In this document: piece by piece, positions 14,242 to 21,369 of the stretch | Numbering within the stretch: position 1 is the first letter of the stretch | How the letters are laid out: every line of letters begins with the position of its first letter | Source of the DNA: a virus | Reading direction: 5' to 3' (one strand) | Virus record (IMG/VR): IMGVR_UViG_3300035698_004072 | Location: 1 to 26,276 of that record | DNA length: 26,276 nt | The notes under the pieces: model-generated | The model's database searches: none | What the model was told of the DNA's origin: nothing | Seen by the model: the letters and a program-made list of their open reading frames with translations, nothing else | Translations under genes and position numbers: made by a program

Positions 14242-15953
14242 TTTACTGATCTGCTAACCTCGCGCCAAGCTTGACCATCGGCTGTAGTAGACGAAAGCAT
14301 TAGCACTAAAACATCACTTGCTGTCATACTAAAGTCGCCACCGCCCGCCAACGTAATAGTTATATTTGTTGTCGATGTTGCCGTACCGTCGTCAATATCG
14401 ACACTTTCGTTGGCAATCAAAGTGATTGTTGCTCCCTCTTGAAAGCCTATATTTGAAATTAGATCGACTTTTGTTGTTCCAGTAAGTTCAAAAACATTAC
14501 CGTCATTCGGTATTACGATATTTGTTGCGCTTGCAATATCTGTACCCTGATTATATTGGAAACGTTTATAAATCAATATACCTTGATTCTGCAAGTTGCC
14601 ACTACCGTCATTTTCTGCATGATATTCAGAGTATAATTCGCCATCAATCGCTTGGATAATACTTTCATCATCGCCAGCACTTCCGGCGCTTGTAACATCC
14701 TTTGACCAATTATAAACCCACCCGCTATCAATCCCGAAGTCGATTGGGAAACTCATTAAGTAATCGCCGCCGACTGAAATATCGTTCCCAATTTGAATGT
14801 CATTCGTTACCAATAAATCGTCATTAGTACTCACACCAACACTTGAAACAGTAGCGTCGCCGATCTTTAAATAATCTCCCGCTTTAGGTAAAAGCAAAGT
14901 ATAATCAGTTGTGGGGTCAATATCAAAATAATTAGTTCCGTCAGTTACCCTTGTAGTACCCGCCTTTATTTGCAGATCGCCAACAGTACTCTCGAAAGTT
15001 GAATTTGTGCCGTCGTGATAAAACCTTGCTTCACCGGCTGCGCTTACAGAGGAAATTATACCGGCGGAAGATATATAAGCTTTGTCAGTACCGTCATTTT
15101 GAACAGCAAGCAAGTTTTCTGTAGCGTTTGGCTTTGCGTTAATAATGAATACATCGGCGGCTGTTACATTGACCTGTGATTCTAGTTTATATGATTCGGC
15201 AACAACATTTCCCAAATTTATTGAGCCACCAGCGGTAGAAACTATTGCCGAATTACCTGTGGTAAGGAATTGAAGATTGTTAAACCTACTAGTGCCACTA
15301 GTTGCCATAATCCCCTCTGCGATAATTGTTCCATCATCTTCAACAATTACCATATCAGCCCCTCCGGCTTGAATTGCTAAAAGGTTTTCTGTTCCGTTTA
15401 TAAGCGCATTGAACAAAAAAGCGTCTGTTGCTGTTGCACTAGGGACGGTTTCCATATAAAAAGGATCTGCTGCACTATTCCCTAAATGGAGTTCTCCCCC
15501 ACCTGTCGAATCAACAACATCGTTTCCAACCGTTCCGATTCTTACGTTATCAGCTCTAAAATCTCCAGTTACATGGAGCGTTTGAGAGGGCGCTGTCTGA
15601 TTAATTCCAACTCTACTATTTGTAGTATCAACGATAAACACATCGCCAGTATCTCCATCCTTGCGGACAAGGAAGGCTTCAGCGTTGGTTTCATCAATTA
15701 AGATTTTGCCATCAACCTCAAGGTCACCCGTTAGAGTTATCCCGCTAACATATAGCGATCCGGCGTAAATATCACCTAACGGCGTACCAATTGACCCAAG
15801 GTCAATACCGGTGATAGTTGTCTGTAAAGCCCCGCCGACCTTTTTCCAATATTGTTGCGATCCAATACTTGAATTAAGAGCCGCGAAAGCTGTCTGCGTT
15901 AATAGCACGATCAAGGTGCCGACTATAAGCAGCTTTTTAATGAATTTACCCAT
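14238..15953 (-). CDS. Exported fibre-like protein with signal peptide and internal repeats
   Basis: This 571-residue protein starts with a convincing Sec signal peptide: MGKFIKKLLIVGTLIVLLTQ, with likely cleavage after Ala24 (AFA/A). The body is beta-rich and fibre-like. NSRVGINQTAPSQTLHVTG (about residues 112-130) is a hallmark of tail-spike and S74-peptidase-tailed fibres. Two repeats 90 residues apart (about 143-210 and 233-300) both carry STGGGELHLGN/STAGGSINLGN and TENLLA. The C-terminus (about 485-571) is the 'VIPNDGNVFELTGT...WREVSRSVN' closing domain of phage fibres. No S74 domain is seen. It looks like a fibre routed to the cell surface, not a normal virion protein, and it is followed by a secreted CBM-like protein. 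Confidence 0.72.
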   Translation of the reverse strand: MGKFIKKLLIVGTLIVLLTQTAFAALNSSIGSQQYWKKVGGALQTTITGIDLGSIGTPLGDIYAGSLYVSGITLTGDLEVDGKILIDETNAEAFLVRKDGDTGDVFIVDTTNSRVGINQTAPSQTLHVTGDFRADNVRIGTVGNDVVDSTGGGELHLGNSAADPFYMETVPSATATDAFLFNALINGTENLLAIQAGGADMVIVEDDGTIIAEGIMATSGTSRFNNLQFLTTGNSAIVSTAGGSINLGNVVAESYKLESQVNVTAADVFIINAKPNATENLLAVQNDGTDKAYISSAGIISSVSAAGEARFYHDGTNSTFESTVGDLQIKAGTTRVTDGTNYFDIDPTTDYTLLLPKAGDYLKIGDATVSSVGVSTNDDLLVTNDIQIGNDISVGGDYLMSFPIDFGIDSGWVYNWSKDVTSAGSAGDDESIIQAIDGELYSEYHAENDGSGNLQNQGILIYKRFQYNQGTDIASATNIVIPNDGNVFELTGTTKVDLISNIGFQEGATITLIANESVDIDDGTATSTTNITITLAGGGDFSMTASDVLVLMLSSTTADGQAWREVSRSVN

Positions 15954-15971
15954 TGTCTATATGATTATGTT

Positions 15972-16286
15972 TTAAAGAGCTTGTTCTTCGTAAGTAACTC
16001 CAACCGCTTCGCCATTAACGCCAACATCAACATAAACTTCGTCTAAATAAACACCCGCCAGATCAACGGCGTTTAGTGGAGTAATCACAGTTCCCGCACC
16101 AGTAGCCAGATCAACAGCTGAATCGCCAACGGCGACGTTTGCAGTATTCCCTTCCAGCGCTTGAATGGTTAATGATTTACAAAATTTATGATCCGCGCTC
16201 AAAGCTTCCGGAGTTCCTGCTGTAGTTACAGCTTTTACAAAAGTTTCTAATCCGCGACCTTTTTTAGCCGCTCCAAATTTAGCCAT
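15972..16286 (-). CDS. Small beta-rich virion-type protein, 104 aa
   Basis: This acidic, beta-rich protein resembles small phage structural proteins encoded near the capsid. Its core pattern is TTAGTPEALSA, FCKSLTIQALEGNTANVAVG and VYVDVGVNGEAVGVTYEE. The 'C-K-S-L-T-I-Q-A..GN..N..VGDS' motif often marks phage decoration or tail-associated proteins. A KFGAAK sequence at residues 3-8 is shared with the C-terminal tail of the prohead protease. It is likely a head or decoration protein, though not proven. The gap to the next gene is 18 bases. Confidence 0.6.
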   Translation of the reverse strand: MAKFGAAKKGRGLETFVKAVTTAGTPEALSADHKFCKSLTIQALEGNTANVAVGDSAVDLATGAGTVITPLNAVDLAGVYLDEVYVDVGVNGEAVGVTYEEQAL

Positions 16287-16306
16287 TATAGAAGTTGGTT
16301 AATGAA

Positions 16307-16750
16307 TTATTGTTTATCTTCTGGCGCTTCGCTTTTCAACTCTTCATCCAACTCTTTGATCGCAGCGTCTTCCTCTGCCGCCTCGTTGTCGGCTTCTTTT
16401 TGCTCTTCTACTTCATCGGCTTTTTCTGCTTCTTTAACATCTTTTGCTTCATCTTTTACCTCCTTCGCAGCCGCTTTCGCGTTATCTTTCAAAGTCTTTG
16501 CAGCCAATTTCTCTCGCGCTTCTTTTTTGTCGATCGCAGCGTCGTGCGCAGCCTTGATTTCATCTTTTGTCAAATTTTCGGCGTTTACAATTTCCAATCT
16601 CTTATAAGATCCGGAAATATTAACGGCTTTGGTTAGTTCGCATAGAGCAACGTCGCCCTTTTTCATTTCAATTTTTTCCCCTCCACCTTGCAAGCGAACC
16701 CTTAAAGGTGAGTCGCCGGTGTAACGTAAGTAAACTTGCGGATTAGTCAT
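16307..16750 (-). CDS. Acidic Ala/Glu/Lys-rich protein beside the capsid gene
   Basis: I use the ATG at 16750 (147 residues). An in-frame ATG at 16777 would add nine residues (MFLTLTNQN) but has no better leader. The N-terminus to about residue 50 is a small beta domain (VYLRYTGDSPLRVRLQGGGE, then IEMKKGDVALCELTKA). The remaining 95 residues form a long charged helix rich in Ala, Glu, Lys and Asp, probably coiled coil. It lies just after the capsid gene. It may be a decoration, cementing or scaffold-type protein. The function is not established. Confidence 0.6.
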   Translation of the reverse strand: MTNPQVYLRYTGDSPLRVRLQGGGEKIEMKKGDVALCELTKAVNISGSYKRLEIVNAENLTKDEIKAAHDAAIDKKEAREKLAAKTLKDNAKAAAKEVKDEAKDVKEAEKADEVEEQKEADNEAAEEDAAIKELDEELKSEAPEDKQ

Positions 16751-16784
16751 GTTTTGGTTGGTTAGTGTTAAAAACATTTAGTCG

Positions 16785-16801
16785 CCCCCGACCCTCGGGA
16801 G
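16785..16801 (-). terminator. GC-rich hairpin after the capsid gene
   Basis: The minus-strand RNA can form a 7-base stem (CUCCCGA/UCGGGGG, one G-U pair) with a GGG loop, 38 bases after the capsid stop. A run of five Us lies about 12 bases further, too far for a textbook terminator. It may act as a partial terminator or RNA stabiliser that keeps capsid mRNA abundant relative to the genes that follow. Confidence 0.35.
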
Positions 16802-16838
16802 CAACATAACTATATTTAAACGTCGATCCAACGGTCGT

Positions 16839-17945
16839 TTAAGCGATTGTTACGTTTAACCCCATTGCGCAACAATTTGCCGCGTCAACGATTGTAAACG
16901 ACCACTCCATTGAAGCGGTTAGTTCGTACCCGTAACCTTGAACACGCTCAACCTCTAATTGAAAAGCTTTACCAAACCCCCAACGGATATTTGGTGTATA
17001 AACAACAACAAATTGACCAAGAGTATTATTACCAGCGGTCTTTGATACTTTCCCATCCGCTTCCCCCGCAGGAACTAAAAGATGGGGTGCCATTTTAATA
17101 CCGAAGGGAGTCATAACTTCCCCGTCAACGGTTGGGTTCTTTGTTGAAGAAACTAACTTTAAAGAGTCGTCTGTTTTCATTGCGCTATAAGTCGACCCGT
17201 TAGCAAGGATTAACAAATTTCCGATGTCGTTTTGATAACGTTCATTTAATTTTCTAACAGTAGCCATGATGTCGTCGCTATCAAAAGCTCCAACGTCATA
17301 GGTGTTTGACGCAGTAATCGCGCTTTCTCTGATACCGTGGTCGATCATTGTTGCGTGATAAAGCGCTCCACCTTGCGCAACAAAAGTCGTCGCTGGCGCT
17401 TGATCGTCTGAATTTACATTTCCAGTTGCTCCATCTGTCGAATCGCCATTAATAATACAACCCTCCATTGTTCTAGTCATAGCGCGACCCATCTTTTCAA
17501 CCACGAAATTATAAATCTGTTCGTCTGTTGAATGCGTAAGGAATTTATCAGTAACCGCACATTGAAGAATAAACTCAACTTGAGTTAGGGTGTTTTTAGT
17601 ATCGGTCGGTTTGAAGTTATTAAAAGCAGGGCGACCTTCGTCTTCCCACTCTGCTTTTCCGATCATAAATAGATCGTCGGCACTATACGGAACCGGATAA
17701 CTAACGGGAAGGTTATCACCTTCCTTGTTTCCTGAAATGTACGGCATTAATTGTCCGATTTCTCCAGAACGCTCTTTAATAGAGTTTTTAAGCCCGTAAG
17801 CGCTAACCCAATTCGTGTCATTGGTATAAGATAAATTTTCGTTGGCTTTAGTTTCTAGCCCTTCTTTGAACCCTTTAGACACATTTCCTTCCGCTTCCGC
17901 AAAAGAGAGCATATCCTCAAGTGTTTTTAATTGGTCAACTTTCAT
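16839..17945 (-). CDS. Major capsid protein (HK97 fold family)
   Basis: This 368-residue protein follows the prohead protease, the usual order, and has the composition of HK97-type capsids. The N-terminal helix with KTLEDMLSFAEAEGNVSKGF could be a short delta-like region. The segment RSGEIGQLMPYISGNKEGDN and LTQVEFILQCAVTDKFL correspond to the E-loop and spine area. Later, RTMEGCIINGDSTDGATGN and LLILANGSTYSAMK match the P- and A-domain conserved parts, and the C-terminus has FQLEVERVQGYGYELTASM. The last strand ends CCAMGLNVTIA. Whether it is cleaved or cross-linked is not visible. The E-loop lysine of HK97 was not located. Confidence 0.88.
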   Translation of the reverse strand: MKVDQLKTLEDMLSFAEAEGNVSKGFKEGLETKANENLSYTNDTNWVSAYGLKNSIKERSGEIGQLMPYISGNKEGDNLPVSYPVPYSADDLFMIGKAEWEDEGRPAFNNFKPTDTKNTLTQVEFILQCAVTDKFLTHSTDEQIYNFVVEKMGRAMTRTMEGCIINGDSTDGATGNVNSDDQAPATTFVAQGGALYHATMIDHGIRESAITASNTYDVGAFDSDDIMATVRKLNERYQNDIGNLLILANGSTYSAMKTDDSLKLVSSTKNPTVDGEVMTPFGIKMAPHLLVPAGEADGKVSKTAGNNTLGQFVVVYTPNIRWGFGKAFQLEVERVQGYGYELTASMEWSFTIVDAANCCAMGLNVTIA

Positions 17946-17988
17946 TTTTATAAAAGTTTAAAGAATAATAAAAAATCGAACTAATCGG

Positions 17989-19170
17989 CTAGTCGTTACA
18001 CGCCCCGATCAAAGCGTCTTTGAATCCAGTTTTCTTTTCAACAGGCTGTGATCCAGTTTTCCCGTCGCCACCCTCGACCTCTTTAGCGGCTCCAAACTTC
18101 CCTTGCTGATAAACCTTTGCTTGTTTAGCAGGGGTCTTTGCTAATTTAGCTTCTAACTCTTCGTTTTTAGCTTTTAACTCGCCGACCTCTTTAGTCAAAG
18201 ATTTAGCAGAATCGAGCGCCAACTTAACAAGTTTTGGCTCTTTAGCGATTTCCACAAAAGGCGCAAGGGCTTTTTCTTCCTCATCCGCCCCTTCCGCCGC
18301 GGTGGCTTCTTCCTCTTCCTTTACCGCTTCGACCTCTTCTTCTTTTTTAGGCTCTTCGGCAGGAACTTCCGGTGCTTCTTCCCCTTCCGGCGCTTCTTCC
18401 TTTTCCGGCGTTGCAGCTTCTTCCGCTGGTGTTTCCTCGGGAGCCTTTTCGACTTCCTCGGCGTTTTCCGGTGCAATCACCTCTTCGGTGGCGGGTGTTT
18501 CAACCGCTTCATTTTCAACTGCTTCGGCAGGTTGCTCTTCCTTAACAACCTCGTTGTCCTTAACATCAATTTTCATATTGATTGTGTTAGTGATATATTT
18601 AGACTTTTCCTCTTCAAAGTAACCATCCAAAGACTTCGCAAGGCTAAATAAAGCCCCTGCATTAGCCGGAATACTTACAACGGATATTTCGAAAAGTTCT
18701 AGTGTTTTAACAATGCGCTTGATACCTTCCTCATACCAGATTCGCTCGACGTCTTTGCTATCCTTCGGATCTAAAACATTGTCGTCTTTGTCGCGATATT
18801 CTAAATCCTTTGGCGTATAACCGATTGAGAAAGTCCTTAAAACCTTTTGGCGAATAAGTTCAACAGCCTTTGATTCGAAAATAACAGCTTCAACATAAAG
18901 ACCTTTATTATCAACCAACATCGACGTAACCCGCCCAATTGGCTGATCCGATTTATGTTGGAATAAAACAATTGGATTATCTTTGTAAGTCGACTTTATT
19001 GATTCGTCAAACGCGCTTGGTTCGACGATGTCGTCTTGACGATCCTTGTCGGCGGTGGAAGCGTATCCACTAATCGCGATCCCTTCCTTTTCAACGCCGC
19101 TTGCCGGATCTGTCGCTTTAGTAACGCCCGCCGCTTCAAACTTCGCTTGAAAATGTAGTAGCTTTTTCAT
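17989..19170 (-). CDS. Prohead protease with acidic scaffold-like extension
   Basis: Residues 1-190 form an HK97-type prohead protease (serine protease of the U35/S78 group). GIAISGYASTADKDRQDDIV, the catalytic His72 in LFQHKSDQPIGRV and Ser115 in RTFSIGY are visible, and ELFEISVVSIPANAGAL ends the domain. Residues about 200-300 are a low-complexity Glu/Ala/Pro/Val stretch. Residues about 300-393 form a charged coiled coil with KAKNEELEAKLAKTPAKQ. This tail looks like a fused scaffold, the internal core that directs capsid assembly and is then digested. The protein lies directly before the capsid gene. It has an upstream hairpin and no SD. Confidence 0.85.
   Translation of the reverse strand: MKKLLHFQAKFEAAGVTKATDPASGVEKEGIAISGYASTADKDRQDDIVEPSAFDESIKSTYKDNPIVLFQHKSDQPIGRVTSMLVDNKGLYVEAVIFESKAVELIRQKVLRTFSIGYTPKDLEYRDKDDNVLDPKDSKDVERIWYEEGIKRIVKTLELFEISVVSIPANAGALFSLAKSLDGYFEEEKSKYITNTINMKIDVKDNEVVKEEQPAEAVENEAVETPATEEVIAPENAEEVEKAPEETPAEEAATPEKEEAPEGEEAPEVPAEEPKKEEEVEAVKEEEEATAAEGADEEEKALAPFVEIAKEPKLVKLALDSAKSLTKEVGELKAKNEELEAKLAKTPAKQAKVYQQGKFGAAKEVEGGDGKTGSQPVEKKTGFKDALIGACND
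18290..18545. repeat. Low-complexity Glu/Ala-coding repeat in protease gene
   Basis: This region repeats short CTTCTTCC/GGCGCTTCTTCC-like blocks on the plus strand and encodes the Glu/Ala/Pro-rich linker of the prohead protease. Units such as EEAPEGEEAPEVPAEEP recur. It probably arose by slippage. Such scaffold regions tolerate length change. Confidence 0.6.
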
Positions 19171-19196
19171 TATTAAGATTTTAAGTAATACCTGCG

Positions 19197-19239
19197 GCGC
19201 ATAAATAAATAAACAACTACGTTAAATTTACTTATGCGC
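19197..19239 (-). promoter_or_regulatory. Strong intergenic hairpin upstream of the protease/capsid genes
   Basis: In the 122-base gap between the MuF-like and protease genes, the minus-strand RNA can form a 14-base stem. It starts GCGCAUAAGUAAAU, pairs with AUUUAUUUAUGCGC and has one G-U pair. The loop is about 15 bases. No U-run follows, so it is probably not a terminator. It may be an RNase III or RNase E processing site or an mRNA stabiliser for protease and capsid. The rest of the gap shows no ORF and no clear promoter. Confidence 0.55.
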
Positions 19240-19292
19240 TCTAGGCAACAATTAAAAATGTAGTGGTTTAAAAATTGTTAAAGATCAACTAT

Positions 19293-20069
19293 TTAATCGA
19301 AATCATATCCCATCGTGCAACGGCAACGCGGGTGATCGTTTCGGGGCGACTCTGCGTCGCCAGATAAAAATTCTTCCATTAAGCCAATTTCCCCCTCACC
19401 TTGATTCGCCGCGCATTCATCCGTTACCCGATCGTCGTTAACCGTAATCCACCACTTCCGAACCTTATGCCCAGCTTTCCACATATCGACCATTGGAATT
19501 ATGTTTCCGGCTTCGTAAGCGTGTCCGACCTCATTAACCGCAATCATTAAGGATCTTGTTTTACTAAATGCGTAATTCTCACTAATTATAGCGGCTGTTT
19601 CGGTATAAGCAGCGCCTGTTTCCGCTGCCCTCGAAAGTATTGGTTTAATATGTTCCTTTACCGTGTTTGTCATTTTTGCTAATACAAGCGGGCGGTCTGT
19701 TTCCAAATATTTAACCGCTAAATCATTCGTTAGATCAAAACTAATCCCGAACCCGCCTAGCTTCATCTTCCGGATCCTGTAAGCAGCACCGAACGCCATC
19801 GTTCCACCCTCGAACGCGATAATGTCGTCGATCATTTCTTGATCTGGTATATTATCCAGAATCTTATCAATGTCCGAGTCGATCCCCTTTAGGCTTATTG
19901 ACTTGTTGTTAAAGAGCGGTTTCGCTTTTTTGATAACATAGGCTTTCTGCTCATTAAGTCGTTTTTGAACGACAATTTGCAAACTTCGTTCTTGGCGACG
20001 CAATTTCCGCCCGTTAGGGCGTGCGACGGCTTTAGTGATTGTGTGCAGTAAGCAACTAGCATAGAGCAT
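19293..20069 (-). CDS. MuF-like minor head protein
   Basis: This 258-residue protein follows the portal gene by one base, as gpF-like proteins usually do. Its C-terminal third has the family signature: a helix with NEVGHAYEAGN, then KVRKWWITVNDDRVTDECAA, and a final SPRNDHPRCRCTMGYDF. The 'DDRVTDEC..N' and 'HPRCRC' elements include cysteines and histidine that may bind metal in the Mu F family. The N-terminal half is helical and basic (GRKLRRQERSLQIVVQKRLN). The protein acts in head morphogenesis near the portal vertex. No toxin or ADP-ribosyltransferase domain is fused. Confidence 0.85.
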   Translation of the reverse strand: MLYASCLLHTITKAVARPNGRKLRRQERSLQIVVQKRLNEQKAYVIKKAKPLFNNKSISLKGIDSDIDKILDNIPDQEMIDDIIAFEGGTMAFGAAYRIRKMKLGGFGISFDLTNDLAVKYLETDRPLVLAKMTNTVKEHIKPILSRAAETGAAYTETAAIISENYAFSKTRSLMIAVNEVGHAYEAGNIIPMVDMWKAGHKVRKWWITVNDDRVTDECAANQGEGEIGLMEEFLSGDAESPRNDHPRCRCTMGYDFD

Positions 20070-20070
20070 G

Positions 20071-21369
20071 TTAAATTTCTAGTTTATTATAAACCTTTTC
20101 AACCCTGTCGTTAAACTTTTTTTGAGTCGCCTGTGCTATATCGCCAAATTCGGCGCCCAAATCATCCAGCGGCACCCCGTTAAACATTAGTTCGTCGGCT
20201 AGTTCGTTATCGTTTAAATCCGCACCCCTTCGAAGTCTAGCTTCGTTGATCGTGATAATTCCAGCTTTAACATCTTCGCGCGTCGACGCGGCAATCTCTT
20301 GTTCGTCGTCAAAGCTTGATTCGTTAATAGCCATCGCAACATCTGTAATTCCAACGCTCGGAAGGTAATCATCGTTAATCACTCCCATAAAATCCAACTC
20401 GAACGGTCGAACAACATTATCGTAAAATTCTCTATAAATAATAAGCGCGTTGTTTCGTTGAACGCCCTCTGTATAACCAAGCAGGAAAGTATCAACCCCA
20501 AAAGCCACTACAATTTTTTTAGTAGTAAATAACCGCGTCTTAACATATTCCATATCTTTATGGCTCGGAACAATCGTTTTAATATCTTTTATATGCGGGA
20601 TTAAACCGGCTTTAAATTTATTCTTTGTTCCTCCAAACTTTTCGTCGACCTTGTCTTTTAACTCTTTAAATTGATCGTCGGTTAATTCGTCATCGGTTAT
20701 CAGTAAGTGGCTTGGCACGGCGCTATTTTCGTAAAACATTAAATTCGTAAGCTGGGCATTTAACTCGGCTTTACTATCCCAAACGATCGTTTCAATCGGC
20801 GACTCCCCTAGTAACGGCTGTTTTGTCGATTGGTATTTTGAATAATGTATAATCTCATCCGCAGAAAATGGAACCGAACCATAGTCGCCAATCATATTTT
20901 GCGAATACCCTTTGACGTTCCCGTACTCATCAGCGATTATTTCCATCGTGCGCGGATCAACCGACTTTATTCCTAACGGCTTATTATTCACATCAACCTC
21001 TTTGTGATAATACAAGTTCCCGCCGACCCATGTGTCGCGCACGAAATCGCGAGCCGCGCGGCGCATTGGATATTCCCTGCGATTCAATAAATCATTCGCA
21101 GCTTTAACACTTGTCGGGTTAGGGTCAAGGTCTGGGTTGGTTTTATTAACCCAAGTAACCCCGCCTTTTAACATCGAATCCTGCACCTTTTGAACCGACC
21201 GCTTAATGTCGACAAGATTGTTATATAAATTATAAATAACGTCGTAATTTACCCGCAAATCCTTTAATCCGACCTTTCCAGTATCACGCCAAAACCCGAA
21301 CGTCTTTGTCGGGTTGATCGCTTGCTTCACACTTGTAATTAGGTTAATAAACCCCTTTTTGATTTTCAT
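20071..21369 (-). CDS. Portal protein (HK97/lambda-type)
   Basis: This 432-residue protein lies between the large terminase and the MuF-like protein. It has the portal pattern: an N-terminal helix (MKIKKGFINLITSVKQAIN), the NYDVIYNLYNNLVDIKRSVQ helix, a wing segment (VDPRTMEIIADEYGNVKGYS) with PFSADEIIHYSKYQ, and stem-region helices (LLGESPIETIVWDSKAELNA). The KTRLFTTKKIVVAFGVD and IINDDYLPSVGITDV pieces are also portal-like. It forms the dodecameric ring for DNA entry. It shares a four-base overlap (ATGA) with the terminase. Confidence 0.88.
   Translation of the reverse strand: MKIKKGFINLITSVKQAINPTKTFGFWRDTGKVGLKDLRVNYDVIYNLYNNLVDIKRSVQKVQDSMLKGGVTWVNKTNPDLDPNPTSVKAANDLLNRREYPMRRAARDFVRDTWVGGNLYYHKEVDVNNKPLGIKSVDPRTMEIIADEYGNVKGYSQNMIGDYGSVPFSADEIIHYSKYQSTKQPLLGESPIETIVWDSKAELNAQLTNLMFYENSAVPSHLLITDDELTDDQFKELKDKVDEKFGGTKNKFKAGLIPHIKDIKTIVPSHKDMEYVKTRLFTTKKIVVAFGVDTFLLGYTEGVQRNNALIIYREFYDNVVRPFELDFMGVINDDYLPSVGITDVAMAINESSFDDEQEIAASTREDVKAGIITINEARLRRGADLNDNELADELMFNGVPLDDLGAEFGDIAQATQKKFNDRVEKVYNKLEI

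Noticed and set aside
16295-16636. Long open plus-strand frames opposite the acidic protein
   Set aside because: They are Ser/Ala- or Phe-rich mirrors of the Glu/Lys/Ala-coding strand, start nowhere sensible, and overlap a better supported minus-strand gene.
18302-18622. Plus-strand Ser/Ala-rich frame opposite the protease linker
   Set aside because: It is the low-complexity Glu/Ala region read backwards; composition alone explains the open frame.
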